Notes: generated from the letters alone by a model not told the origin. A stretch of DNA of 64,000 nucleotides from an uncultured Clostridia bacterium (GCA_948852945.1 CAQPBJ010000003.1:1-64000); one strand, 5' to 3'; shown: positions 30,189-39,336, counted from the first letter of the stretch. A program made the numbers and translations.

Positions 30189-31832
30189 ATGAGAATTACT
30201 TATGAAGAAAAAATTTTTGAATCAAGTAATCCTGTTAAGGTCAATGAGATTTTAAAAGAAGATATTAATGAAAAGCATATTGCATGTATCGTGAATAACC
30301 AAGTTCATGCTTTAGATTATGAAATAAGAGAAGATGCTAAAGTAGAGCTTTTAGATATAAATTCTAAAGATGGTAGAAATGTATATATAAGAGGAGTAAT
30401 GTTTATAATGGGTAAAGCTTTTGCTGAGTGTTATCCAAAAGCTTTGCTTACTGTAAATTATCAACTTCATAATTCAATGTTTTGCCAGATAGATAATATG
30501 GCTGTTACAGATGAAATGATTAATAATGTTCGTGAAAAAATGAAAGAAATTATTAAAGCTGATTTACCTATTACTAAAACTGTAATGAGTGTAGATGAGG
30601 CAAAAGCTTTCTATACACATAGTAAAAGTGCAAATGGTAGATTTCAAATTGATAATCATGCAAAAGAAGTTGCTTTATATTTTTGTGGAGATTATTTTAA
30701 TTATTTATATGGAACAATGCCACTTACTACTGGAATGATGAAAATATTTGAAATTCAAAAGTATAAAGATGGATATTTAGTTCGTTATCCTGACAAAACA
30801 GATATGACAAAACTTGGTGAATATAAAGAAACTAAAAAATTACTTTCAACTTTTGATGAATATGATGATATTTATAAATTGTTAAATGTTAATACTGTAT
30901 TTAAGTTAAATAAAAAAGTTGAAGATGGTGAAATAAACGATTTTATTTTACTTTCAGAAGCTTTACATGAAAAAAAGATTTCTATATTAGCTGATAAAAT
31001 TTCTAAAAAATCAGATGTAAAAATGGTTTTAATTGCTGGTCCATCTTCATCAGGAAAAACTACTTTTGCTAGAAAATTATCATTAGGTTTAAGATTAAAA
31101 GGAATAAAACCTGTTACTATTTCAGTTGATAATTACTTTGTTGAAAGAAAAGATAATCCAAGGGATGAATTTGGAAATTATGATTTTGAATGTATAGAGG
31201 CTATTGATTTAGAACTATTTAATGATCATTTAGTTAGACTTTTAAATGGAGAAACAGTTGAGGTACCTAAGTTTGATTTTAAAGTAGGTACAAAGGTATA
31301 TGATGGAACTACTATGTCACTAAAAAAAGATGAGATTTTGGTTATAGAGGGAATTCATTGTTTAAATGATAGATTAACAAAGGCTATTCCAAAAGAAGAA
31401 AAAGTTAAGATTTATATTAGTGATTTAACGGTTTTAAATATAGATTATTTTAATAGAATTTCTACTACTGATACTAGACTTATAAGAAGAATAGTTAGAG
31501 ATTATAAATATAGAGGTTATGATGCTTTGAGCACTTTACAATCTTGGTATTCAGTAAATAGAGGAGAGGAAAAATATATTTATCCATATCAAGAAGAAGC
31601 GGATTATATGTTTAATTCTTCACTTATTTATGAACTTGCTGCAGAGAAAAAGTATGCAGTTCCATTATTAAAACAAATTGATAGTACTCATAAAGAATAT
31701 GGAGAAGCTCAAAGGTTAATTCAATTTTTAGAGTATTTTGAAGATATTCCTGATGATGATATTCCTAATACATCATTACTTAGAGAATTTATTGGTGGTA
31801 GTATATATCATAAGGAGAATAAGAAAAAGTAA
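30189..31832 (+). CDS. Uridine kinase-like nucleoside kinase with ThrRS-like N-terminal domain
   Basis: The 547-residue protein has a beta-rich TGS-like start (about 1-60), then a domain resembling the second additional domain of threonyl-tRNA synthetase (about 65-260), then a P-loop kinase of the uridine kinase/phosphoribulokinase family. In the kinase, AGPSSSGKTTFARKLSLGL (about 281) is Walker A and SVDNYFVER follows. IRRIVRDYKYRGYDALSTL is a conserved lid segment. This architecture is a known clostridial type of unclear substrate, presumably nucleoside phosphorylation. Its stop overlaps the start of the RNHCP gene. Confidence 0.88.
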   Translation: MRITYEEKIFESSNPVKVNEILKEDINEKHIACIVNNQVHALDYEIREDAKVELLDINSKDGRNVYIRGVMFIMGKAFAECYPKALLTVNYQLHNSMFCQIDNMAVTDEMINNVREKMKEIIKADLPITKTVMSVDEAKAFYTHSKSANGRFQIDNHAKEVALYFCGDYFNYLYGTMPLTTGMMKIFEIQKYKDGYLVRYPDKTDMTKLGEYKETKKLLSTFDEYDDIYKLLNVNTVFKLNKKVEDGEINDFILLSEALHEKKISILADKISKKSDVKMVLIAGPSSSGKTTFARKLSLGLRLKGIKPVTISVDNYFVERKDNPRDEFGNYDFECIEAIDLELFNDHLVRLLNGETVEVPKFDFKVGTKVYDGTTMSLKKDEILVIEGIHCLNDRLTKAIPKEEKVKIYISDLTVLNIDYFNRISTTDTRLIRRIVRDYKYRGYDALSTLQSWYSVNRGEEKYIYPYQEEADYMFNSSLIYELAAEKKYAVPLLKQIDSTHKEYGEAQRLIQFLEYFEDIPDDDIPNTSLLREFIGGSIYHKENKKK

Positions 31833-32137
31833 TGCCAAATTTTGTTGTAATTGATGAACAATTTGTATGTGAAAACTGTGGATTTAAAGTACCTAAACTG
31901 GGATATTCTTGCAGAAATCATTGTCCTAAATGTTTACATTCAAAACATGTAGATAAAAATCCAGGAGATAGAGAAGAAGAATGCCATGGAGACTTAGAAC
32001 CGGTTGGACTTGAAATTGGGAAAAAAGGATATGTTATAGTATTTAAATGTAAGAAATGTGGGGTTATTAGAAAAAATAAGGCTGCAGAAGATGATGACAT
32101 GGATTTGCTTATAAATTTAAGTACAAAGCAATTTTAA
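31832..32137 (+). CDS. RNHCP domain zinc protein
   Basis: The 101-residue protein has two cysteine pairs at the start (FVCENCGF; CRNHCPKCLHSKHVD) and a further pair (FKCKKCGV). The RNHCP motif gives the family its name. It is presumably a zinc-binding protein linked to RNA or translation; its function is not known. The ATG overlaps the TAA of the kinase gene, so the pair is translationally coupled. The hairpin repeat that begins at its stop codon probably acts as terminator. Confidence 0.9.
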   Translation: MPNFVVIDEQFVCENCGFKVPKLGYSCRNHCPKCLHSKHVDKNPGDREEECHGDLEPVGLEIGKKGYVIVFKCKKCGVIRKNKAAEDDDMDLLINLSTKQF

Positions 32138-32216
32138 AACTTGTCAATGGGGAAAACTTTTTGATAACTAGTTAATAAAGCTGTCAAAAAAGAACGTCCT
32201 CATTGACAAGTTTTTT
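32136..32216. repeat. Palindromic repeat of the GTCAAT...GGACGTCC family, copy 1
   Basis: AAAACTTGTCAATG (32136-32149) and CATTGACAAGTTTT (32201-32214) are perfect reverse complements. The inner part (CTTTTTGATA with TGTCAAAAAAG) also pairs. The sequence shares its ordered motifs TTGTCAAT-GGG, CTTTTTG, TGTCAA-AAAG, and GTCC-ATTGACAA with 47821-47906. It starts at the stop codon of the RNHCP gene and ends in six T. Confidence 0.75.
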
Positions 32217-32243
32217 GTTTAGTTATGTTATAACAATATTAAG

Positions 32244-32272
32244 TTGACATAATGCAAATAATAATATATAAT
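32244..32272 (+). promoter_or_regulatory. Promoter of the GC-richer gene at 32305
   Basis: Perfect TTGACA (32244-32249) and TATAAT (32267-32272) boxes are 17 bases apart, the strongest promoter in the window. Confidence 0.9.
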
Positions 32273-32304
32273 GGAATAGCAAAAAACATTAGGAGGTGTA
32301 CAAT

Positions 32305-32799
32305 ATGTACCAAAAGACAACTTGGGTAACAGGAGGTAACGACATTGTCGTTGTGGTCTGCAAAGAGAAGAAAGGAATCGAAAACTTTCGGCTCTTTCAC
32401 AAAAGCCCGGGGGTTGTTGACGTAGGGTTTTCCCTGGTGGACGTCAGGACGCCGGAAATTTTGGACTATAAGCAGAACAAGGTCGAGGCTCACTATCGCA
32501 CGTACTATGTGCTGGATCTGCAGCAGAATAAGATTTTCAGAGCTGATGCAGTACGGGCGTGGGCAAGCTTTCCGAGCAAGGCTAACAAGCATGCTATCGT
32601 TCTGGCCGAGTACACGGATGCTGACTTCTGGATTGAAGAGAAGCGTGGCTTTGTGTACTGCGCGGCGGACAAGAAGGAGAGTAAGTTCTGGACTACGAAG
32701 CGGTGGGCAGATGAGGAAGACATGCCGGGTTCGATTCATGTTATGGACTTGGCGTCGAGGAAGGTGCATAAGGTGCCGCAGCTGATTTTCTTGAATTAG
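32305..32799 (+). CDS. Unrecognised 164-residue protein, most GC-rich single-gene cassette
   Basis: The ATG 32305 follows TTAGGAGGTG; a GTG at 32296 lies inside that RBS and is rejected. The product is soluble, beta-rich and aromatic (TTWVTGGNDIVVVVCKEKKG; VEAHYRTYYVLDLQQNKIF; KFWTTKRWADEEDMPGSIHV). The alternating strands could be a beta-propeller-like or sandwich fold, but no family is recognised. Its GC content is near half, the highest of any gene here, with CGG, CTG, GCG and GAG codons. It stands between the RNHCP gene and a convergent U32 peptidase gene, with a perfect promoter and a strong two-way terminator. Confidence 0.8.
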   Translation: MYQKTTWVTGGNDIVVVVCKEKKGIENFRLFHKSPGVVDVGFSLVDVRTPEILDYKQNKVEAHYRTYYVLDLQQNKIFRADAVRAWASFPSKANKHAIVLAEYTDADFWIEEKRGFVYCAADKKESKFWTTKRWADEEDMPGSIHVMDLASRKVHKVPQLIFLN

Positions 32800-32805
32800 G
32801 CTGTG

Positions 32806-32847
32806 AAAAAAAGGAGGGCTCCAGCGAAATATGCTGGGGCCTTCCTT
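32806..32847. terminator. Bidirectional terminator between the 32305 gene and the U32 peptidase gene
   Basis: AAGGAGGGCTCCAGC (32811-32825) pairs with GCTGGGGCCTTCCTT (32833-32847) with small internal mismatches. An A-run (32806-32812) makes a T-run on the minus strand, so it serves the convergent gene as well. Confidence 0.85.
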
Positions 32848-32874
32848 GCGTTAATAATATAAAATTAGTATAGA

Positions 32875-35292
32875 TTAAATTTCTTTATTAAGATTAGCAG
32901 TTGTGTAATTATATCCTTCTAATCTACTGTTGTTTTTTACGGTTTCTATAATTTTTTGAATTTCTTCAACAGGTTCTTCTAATATATCAATTCTAAGAGA
33001 TATTTCTTTATCAAACTCATTTGGCGATATAGAAGTTATTTTTGAGTTATATAATGTCGAAACAGTTTGTATATTGTCTGGAATTATTGGAAACATAAAG
33101 TTCATTCTATCTTTTAAGTAATATTTATTAGATGTTTTGCATTTCATATCACAATCAGGATAGCATCTATTACTTTTTCCAAGCGGACAATAATTCATAT
33201 TCATTAAAGGGGTTCTACCATAACAAATTATTTCATGATTAGCATTATTAGTTAATTTATTTATAATATCTTTATTAAGTTCTGGTGAAATAGTAAAGGT
33301 ATTTATTCCTAAATTTAATAGTTCTTTAATACTATATTTATTAAAAACGTTAAATGTATAATTAGCTACAAAATTAAATTTATCAGTATTAAAAGATTTT
33401 AAAAATTTGAAATTAGAAAGATTAGAAAGAACAAATCCTTTAATATTATATTTTTCAGTTGTTTCTTCAATTTTAGAAGATAGAAGATTTATGTAATTAG
33501 TTTTTATAATTGTAGGTAAATAAATATATATATTGAATTTGCCAGAAAGTATTTTTAGAAATTTTTCATAGCTTTTATTTGTAAAATATTTTAGTGGTAT
33601 ATATATATTATCAAATCCTGAAAGAATACTATAATCTTCATCTTTATTTAATTCGTTTAATAAAACAGATATTGTTTTGTTATTTTTTGTAGTATCGATT
33701 TTTATTGGTTCTAAATTAGAAGAACTAGATTTTTTAATCTTATTTTTAGCAAAATCTTCTACTAGTGATAAAGCTGTTCTTCTAAGTTCATTTAATGATT
33801 TTATATTAGATAAAAATGTGTTTTTATCTAATTTTACTTTTATGTTTTTAAAGAAATATGGAGTATTGGTTGTTTTTGATATTTGTGAGATAACTTTTTC
33901 TTTTTCTAATGGATGATTAATAGAATCAGTAGGAATTGTATCAAGTTCACAATAGATATCTAATTTTCTATATATTTCTAAGTCACATGCAGAGCTTATA
34001 TGGATAGATATAGGCGCATTTTTAATTATTTTAACTTCACAATTTAATGGGATTTTTTTAGTTTGTGTATCGTTTTCAAATGTTGATAAAGTTTGAAGAT
34101 CTAATTTTTTTGAAGACATTTTGAAAACCTTGTCACCAACTTTAATTTTTCCTTTCATTCTTCCAATAGTTACAAAGTCGTTTATATTAGCTGTTTTAAT
34201 GTTTTCTTTGTTTTTCATTAATTCTGAAATTGTATATGTGCCAAGTTCGTTTTCAGTAGCAATTGTATCTCCAATTTCTAAGGGTTCATTTAAATTTAAT
34301 GTTATTAATCCTTTTGATTGATTATATTTTGCAATATGACCTAAAAATAATCCCATGTTATTAGACTTTTCTGAAAAAATTAAATCATTATTTGCTTTAC
34401 TATTTAAATGTCCAGAAGAAAAGTTTCCTCTATTAAATACTTGCATTAAATCTTTTTTATCTTTTGAATCAATTTTAAAAGGTTTTTCAGAAAAATATAA
34501 GTCAATATATTTTCGATAAATACGTGTAACTGTGGCAACATATTCAGGATTTTTCATTCTTCCTTCGATTTTAAAACATTTTACTCCACATGAAATTAAT
34601 CTAGGTAGATATTCTAAACTATACATGTCGCGTGGACTTAAAAGATAACCTTTATCTAAAACATTTTTTTCATTTTCAATTAATTCATAAGGAAGTCTGC
34701 AACCTTGCCCGCAGGTACCACGATTTCCAGAACGACCTCCAATTATACTAGAGAATAAGCATTGACCAGAATAAGATATACATAAGGCACCATGAATAAA
34801 ACATTCTATTTCAATATCGCAGTTATTTGTTATGTATTCAATTTCTTCAATTGATAATTCTCTTGATAAAACTACTCTTTTGAATCCAAGTTCTTGGAGC
34901 TCTAAAGCTCCTTGAAGATTATGAATTGACATTTGTGTACTTCCATGAATAGGTAAATCTGGAAAGGCTTTTATTAAAATCTTTGCTAATCCTAAGTCTT
35001 GTACAATTATTGCATCAATTCCATATTCATATGCTTTTTTGGCTAAATTAAATGCATCTTCAAATTCTTCATCTTTTATTAATATATTTAGTGTTAGATT
35101 TGTTTTAACACCACGAATTTTGCAATATTCAATAGCTTTTTGTAATTCTTCGTCGTCAAAGTTTTTAGCAGAAGCTCTAGCACTAAAGAAATTACTTCCT
35201 AAGTAGATGCAGTCAGCGCCATTTTGAACTGCTGCTTTTAAACATTCAAAATCTCCAGCTGGTGATAATAGTTCTGGTTTTATAATATTCAT
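32875..35292 (-). CDS. Peptidase U32 family protein (RlhA/YrrO-like) with C-terminal extension
   Basis: The 805-residue protein starts KPELLSPAGDFECLKAAVQNGAD and carries the U32 signature ECFIHGALCISYSGQCLFSS with GRSGNRGTCGQGCRLPYE (about 165-205). Four cysteines that could hold an iron-sulfur cluster lie there. The second half (about 385-800) matches the longer U32 proteins, ending with a CYGRTPLMNMNYCPLG...C-x-C segment. In E. coli the relative RlhA hydroxylates 23S rRNA C2501; other members serve tRNA or ubiquinone hydroxylation. A role in rRNA modification is likely but inferred. It is alone on the minus strand. Confidence 0.9.
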   Translation of the reverse strand: MNIIKPELLSPAGDFECLKAAVQNGADCIYLGSNFFSARASAKNFDDEELQKAIEYCKIRGVKTNLTLNILIKDEEFEDAFNLAKKAYEYGIDAIIVQDLGLAKILIKAFPDLPIHGSTQMSIHNLQGALELQELGFKRVVLSRELSIEEIEYITNNCDIEIECFIHGALCISYSGQCLFSSIIGGRSGNRGTCGQGCRLPYELIENEKNVLDKGYLLSPRDMYSLEYLPRLISCGVKCFKIEGRMKNPEYVATVTRIYRKYIDLYFSEKPFKIDSKDKKDLMQVFNRGNFSSGHLNSKANNDLIFSEKSNNMGLFLGHIAKYNQSKGLITLNLNEPLEIGDTIATENELGTYTISELMKNKENIKTANINDFVTIGRMKGKIKVGDKVFKMSSKKLDLQTLSTFENDTQTKKIPLNCEVKIIKNAPISIHISSACDLEIYRKLDIYCELDTIPTDSINHPLEKEKVISQISKTTNTPYFFKNIKVKLDKNTFLSNIKSLNELRRTALSLVEDFAKNKIKKSSSSNLEPIKIDTTKNNKTISVLLNELNKDEDYSILSGFDNIYIPLKYFTNKSYEKFLKILSGKFNIYIYLPTIIKTNYINLLSSKIEETTEKYNIKGFVLSNLSNFKFLKSFNTDKFNFVANYTFNVFNKYSIKELLNLGINTFTISPELNKDIINKLTNNANHEIICYGRTPLMNMNYCPLGKSNRCYPDCDMKCKTSNKYYLKDRMNFMFPIIPDNIQTVSTLYNSKITSISPNEFDKEISLRIDILEEPVEEIQKIIETVKNNSRLEGYNYTTANLNKEI

Positions 35293-35365
35293 TTATTTCC
35301 CCTTAAAATTAATTTATTTGTAATATATAGTTTAATCAGTTTTATTATATCACAAATAAAAGATT

Positions 35366-35455
35366 TTGTTTGTATTAATAGGAAAATTTAAATTAGCAAT
35401 TGAAGGAAATTTTGGAAGAACATGGATACTAGCTAGAATAGTAGGAAAAATGTAA
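35366..35455 (+). other. Possible 29-codon reading frame or gene remnant
   Basis: Starting at TTG 35366, 29 codons read as a well-formed protein segment (FKLAIEGNFGRTWILARIVG) and stop at 35453. There is no RBS. Codon use looks like real host coding. It may be the tail of a lost gene; the 246-base gap otherwise holds only the next gene's promoter. Confidence 0.25.
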
Positions 35456-35460
35456 CATTT

Positions 35461-35488
35461 TTGTTATTGAATAAGAAATTTCTATAAT
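35461..35488 (+). promoter_or_regulatory. Promoter of the dockerin-glucosaminidase gene
   Basis: TTGTTA (35461-35466) and TATAAT (35483-35488) are 16 bases apart, about 50 bases before the ATG. Confidence 0.6.
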
Positions 35489-35538
35489 ATATACTATTTT
35501 TGAATAAAATTGTCTTACTTTGCGATTAGGAGGAAAGA

Positions 35539-37305
35539 ATGAAAAAAATAGGTATTAAGTTTTTAAGCCTTATTTTAATATTTGTAGTGTTATTTACTTT
35601 TTGTCAGATGTATTTTGTAAGTAATAAAGTATATGCTAGAAGTGCGCAATATACTCAATATATAAAATCTGGAATCAGTAGCTTTCCAGAAAGCTATCAA
35701 AAAAAGTTAGCTTATTTAAAATATTTATATCCAAATTGGGAATTTAAAGCTTATTATACTGGAATTGATTGGGAAGAACTTGTTTCTACTGAAAATGAAA
35801 ATTTTGAAATGAGAAATACTATTCATAAGGGAAGTTTGTTAGATCCTAAAGGTTTATGTAGATGTGGTACTCAAGGAGACGCAGGATATTATGATGCTTC
35901 TAATTTGATGGTTAGATATTATATTGACCCTAGAAATTTCTTAGGCGAAGCTATGGTGTTTCAATTTTTAGATTTATCTAGTGGAACAGGTATTACAAGA
36001 GATGTAGTTTTATCAGCAACAAGAGGTACATACTTAGAAAAATATACAGATAGTATTTTAAGAGCTGCTTCTGAGGCAAAAATTAATCCTTTACATATAG
36101 TAGCAACAATATACCAAGAATTGGGTAGAGGAACAAATGGGATACCTAAAGCTATTTCTGGTACAGTAAGTGGATATGAAGGATATTATAATTTTTACAA
36201 TTATGGTGCAACTGACGGAGCAGGAGCTGTTGAAAGAGGTTTAGCAAAAGCTAGAGAATTAGGATGGAATAATCCAGAGTATGCTTTAGTAGATGGTGCT
36301 AAAAGAGTTTTAGCAAATGATTATATTTCAGTTGGTCAAACAACAAAATATTTTTATAAATTCGATGTGGTTGGAAATAAAATTTTAACAGAAGAAATGG
36401 GAAGTGTTACATATAAAAGTAAATTGTTTTACAGTCATCAATATATGACTAATGTTAGAGATCCAGCAAGTCAAGCAGGTTCTTTATATGATATTTATGC
36501 TGATAATGGAATTTTAGATGCTAAGTTAACATTCTTAATTCCTGTTTATAATAATATGCCAGCAACAAATGATGTGCCTACATCATTAACTTCTAACGAT
36601 GGGGAATTATATTATATAAATAGTAGAAAAAAAGCAGGAGTATTATTAAGAACTGGACCAGGCTCAGGATATGGTGCTCCAAATGGAAGTTTATATAAAG
36701 ATACTGTTGTAGCAGTTTTAGGAAGAGAAGGCTCATATACTAAAGTAAAAGTTTATGGGGCTACTACTTTTAATAGAAATACACGTCAATGGGAATATCA
36801 AACACATACAGGTTGGGTAGCTACTGAATACTTAGCTAAAGTTGGAACTGATGTGCCTGATTATAGAGATAAAGTGGATATGGGTTCAGGTGGCAACAGT
36901 GGAAATGTTGTAGGAAAAGCTGAATTTAAAGTTGATGGAGACTATTTTAAAATGACTCCAGCGACGACTGTTAAAACTATTAAAACAACATATTCAAATG
37001 CTGTAATTAAGAATAGTGCAGGAACAGTAATTAATGATGAAAGTCATTTAATAGCTACTGGTGATATTGTAACTATTAATGGTAAAAATCATTCATGTGT
37101 AAAATATGGTGATGTAGATGGTGACGGAAAAGTAATGGCAACAGATTATGTTCAAATTAAAAATTATATTATGAGTGATAATAAAGATAGTTTTAATGAG
37201 TTGCAAAATATGTCAGCAGATGTAAACAAAGACGGAAAAGTGATGGCAACAGATTATGTTCAAATTAAAAATTATATTATGAATGGTACAGAAATTTTAA
37301 TTTAG
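35539..37305 (+). CDS. Secreted N-acetylglucosaminidase with SH3 and dockerin domains
   Basis: The 588-residue protein has a signal peptide (about 1-32). A glucosaminidase (lysozyme-like) domain covers about 160-300; the glutamate in ATIYQELGRGTNG (about 194) is the likely catalytic acid. An SH3-like wall-binding domain covers about 350-435 (GVLLRTGPGSGYG). The C-term (about 525-588) holds two near-identical Ca-binding repeats, DVDGDGKVMATDYVQIKNYI and DVNKDGKVMATDYVQIKNYI, which form a type I dockerin. It cuts the glycan strands of peptidoglycan. A dockerin means it should dock to a cohesin protein. The next gene, 19 bases on, is a surface protein that may be the partner. Confidence 0.9.
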   Translation: MKKIGIKFLSLILIFVVLFTFCQMYFVSNKVYARSAQYTQYIKSGISSFPESYQKKLAYLKYLYPNWEFKAYYTGIDWEELVSTENENFEMRNTIHKGSLLDPKGLCRCGTQGDAGYYDASNLMVRYYIDPRNFLGEAMVFQFLDLSSGTGITRDVVLSATRGTYLEKYTDSILRAASEAKINPLHIVATIYQELGRGTNGIPKAISGTVSGYEGYYNFYNYGATDGAGAVERGLAKARELGWNNPEYALVDGAKRVLANDYISVGQTTKYFYKFDVVGNKILTEEMGSVTYKSKLFYSHQYMTNVRDPASQAGSLYDIYADNGILDAKLTFLIPVYNNMPATNDVPTSLTSNDGELYYINSRKKAGVLLRTGPGSGYGAPNGSLYKDTVVAVLGREGSYTKVKVYGATTFNRNTRQWEYQTHTGWVATEYLAKVGTDVPDYRDKVDMGSGGNSGNVVGKAEFKVDGDYFKMTPATTVKTIKTTYSNAVIKNSAGTVINDESHLIATGDIVTINGKNHSCVKYGDVDGDGKVMATDYVQIKNYIMSDNKDSFNELQNMSADVNKDGKVMATDYVQIKNYIMNGTEILI

Positions 37306-37324
37306 ATAAAGAAAGGAAGTTTGT

Positions 37325-38872
37325 ATGAGAATTAAATCTAAAATAAGTTTAATATTATTTATGGCAATTGGATTAATTTTAATATTTAATGGAAAAGTAT
37401 TTGCATCATCTGTTTCTGTGAGTGCACCAAGTAGTGTTGCACCAGGAGCAACTTTTAATGTTACTGTAACAGGAAATGATGCTATAGGAAAATTTGCTGT
37501 TTCAGTTTCTGGAGGAAGTACATCAACGTCTAGTGTATGGGTAGAACCTTCTGCTAGTTTTTCTGTTACAGCTGGAAATTCAGGAAATGTTAGTATTTCA
37601 GTAAGTGCATCAAATGTATCAAATGCAGCTGGAACGGCTGTAGTGACTCCATCTGGAAGCGCAAATGTGGTAATACAATCAAATAGTAATGGAAATGCTG
37701 GTGGAATAAATAATAGTGGTACTACATCAAATAATAATACTAATAATAGTGGAACAACAACTACTGGAACTAAGATAACAAGTTTAGGAATAACACCTCT
37801 TGAATATGATTTTGATAATTATAAAGTAGGTGCACCAACAGGTACAATTTATTATGCTAAAAAAGTTCCAAATAGTGTTACATCAATATCAATATATGCA
37901 AATGGTGCAACATCAGGAACAGGAACTAAAACTTTAAAAGAGGGTAGAAATAAATTTACAGTATCAAATGATACATATACATATTATATAGTTGTAGATA
38001 GAGCTACTTCAGATGAAAGTGAAGAACCTTCTAATAAACCAGATGACGAAGAACGTGATGAAGATAGTGATACAGTTATCGGTTTAAAATCTTTAGTAAT
38101 AGAAGGTTATGAGTTAGATAAAGAATTTGATCCGAGTGTTTTTGAATATAAAGTAAAAGTTGATACGCCTTTAACACAAGAAGAATTAAATGCAATTAAA
38201 GAAAAGCTTAAAGCAGAACTAAATACAGAAGGTGTAGAATTTGAGGTGGTAGCTGAAATTACAGAAGAAAATGGAGCTACAATAACAATTACTGTAAAAG
38301 ATGCTGAAAAAGAATATTCAAAATATGTAATTACATTTGAGGCAGAACCACAAGAAGAGGATGCAGTAATTGGAGCAGTTATTCCTTCTTCAAATAATTC
38401 AAATAATATTAGAGGAATGTTTGGCTTAACTGAAAAACAACAAATTTATGCAATTTTAGGCGCATTTGGATTAACATTTTTAATAGCTGCAGTATATTCT
38501 GTTATTTCATTTATACAACATAGAAGATTATTAGAGTATACAGAAGGCGAATATGAAGATGATAATTTCGAAGAGTATTACGGAGAAGATGAGAATGCTC
38601 CAACTGTAATAGAACAATTATATAAAGATAGAAATTCAAATGTTATGGGAGCAGAATTGCAAGAAGATGATATTCCAAATAGTGTTAAAAACTTAAGAAC
38701 AGCTCAAGCTGAAACAGTGGATAATGATGATAAAGCTGAAGCACCATCACTTGCTGAAAATATATCTGATGCAAATAATTCAGAAAATGTAATAGAAAAA
38801 GCAATAGATTATGAAAGAAAATTATTTAGTGCTAGAAGTTTAAGAAGTGGTAGAAGAGCAGGAAAACACTAA
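37325..38872 (+). CDS. Surface membrane protein with Ig/cohesin-like and cadherin-like domains
   Basis: The 515-residue protein has a signal peptide (about 1-27) and a beta-sandwich domain at about 28-118 that starts SVSVSAPSSVAPGATFNVTV, as many cohesins and Ig-like domains do. A Ser/Asn/Thr linker follows, then two cadherin-like beta-sandwich domains (about 150-222 and 254-342; LKSLVIEGYELDKEFDPSVF), one membrane span (about 372-395) and an acidic cytoplasmic tail of 120 residues. It forms an operon with the dockerin enzyme. The first domain is only about 90 residues, shorter than a usual cohesin (about 140), so its role as docking site is inference. Confidence 0.75.
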   Translation: MRIKSKISLILFMAIGLILIFNGKVFASSVSVSAPSSVAPGATFNVTVTGNDAIGKFAVSVSGGSTSTSSVWVEPSASFSVTAGNSGNVSISVSASNVSNAAGTAVVTPSGSANVVIQSNSNGNAGGINNSGTTSNNNTNNSGTTTTGTKITSLGITPLEYDFDNYKVGAPTGTIYYAKKVPNSVTSISIYANGATSGTGTKTLKEGRNKFTVSNDTYTYYIVVDRATSDESEEPSNKPDDEERDEDSDTVIGLKSLVIEGYELDKEFDPSVFEYKVKVDTPLTQEELNAIKEKLKAELNTEGVEFEVVAEITEENGATITITVKDAEKEYSKYVITFEAEPQEEDAVIGAVIPSSNNSNNIRGMFGLTEKQQIYAILGAFGLTFLIAAVYSVISFIQHRRLLEYTEGEYEDDNFEEYYGEDENAPTVIEQLYKDRNSNVMGAELQEDDIPNSVKNLRTAQAETVDNDDKAEAPSLAENISDANNSENVIEKAIDYERKLFSARSLRSGRRAGKH

Positions 38873-38887
38873 AAGTATATATACTAT

Positions 38888-38922
38888 AAAAAGCAGAGAA
38901 TAATATATCTCTGCTTTTTTAG
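38888..38922 (+). terminator. Terminator of the dockerin/surface protein operon
   Basis: AAAAGCAGAGA (38889-38899) and TCTCTGCTTTT (38908-38918) form a perfect stem, followed by T. Confidence 0.9.
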
Positions 38923-39083
38923 TAGTAGTAAATTTTTTGGTATTTATATTTCACTTTTTTCTAATATAATTATTATTTTATGTATTTTTTTATTGCTAGA
39001 TTAATTGGGGGCTATACCGTTTAAACTGCAAAGATAAACTTAAAATTTGTAGGCATAAAATAAATGTAACTCCTTTCTTTAAA

Positions 39084-39207
39084 AATTAGTTAATATTATT
39101 AATCGCAGATTAAAATAATATAAATACCAATTTGTGATTTTTAGGGAAAAATGTATTTTGAATAAAATACACTAAAGAAATAAAGCGTTAATAAATATTA
39201 ACTAATT
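39084..39207. repeat. Imperfect inverted repeat in a 480-base gap
   Basis: AATTAGTTAATATTATTAAT (39084-39103) and its GC end pair with GCGTTAATAAATATTAACTA.. (39185-39207) with one indel and one mismatch. A hairpin GTATTTT/AAAATAC lies inside. The rest of the gap (38923-39307) holds no gene that could be seen; a TTGACA-rich stretch at 39233-39290 was not resolved. Confidence 0.45.
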
Positions 39208-39307
39208 CAGATTATACTACTAGAGCCATATATTGACAAGCATTTTTCATCGACAAAAAAATGTAAAAAATGTCAAAAAATTACTACTTAAAGTTCTTCA
39301 TATTATA

Positions 39308-39336
39308 TTGAAAAAAGATTTGTTATGATATATACT
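39308..39336 (+). promoter_or_regulatory. Promoter of the 39358 gene
   Basis: TTGAAA (39308-39313) and TATACT (39331-39336) are 17 bases apart; AAGGAG follows. Confidence 0.7.

Noticed and set aside
32239..32769. Long minus-strand open frame (176 codons) opposite the 32305 gene
   Set aside because: It has no RBS and its codon use is that of a mirror frame of the GC-rich gene. The + strand gene has a perfect promoter, RBS and terminator.
5301..32799. GC-richer genes as contamination or chimeric assembly
   Set aside because: Five or six separate short inserts, each flanked by host-type AT-rich promoters and in register with host operons, cannot easily arise by misassembly.
38940..39080. Riboswitch in the gap after the surface protein operon
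   Set aside because: Some paired stretches exist near GGGGGCTATACC, but no known aptamer core could be matched and no gene follows closely.
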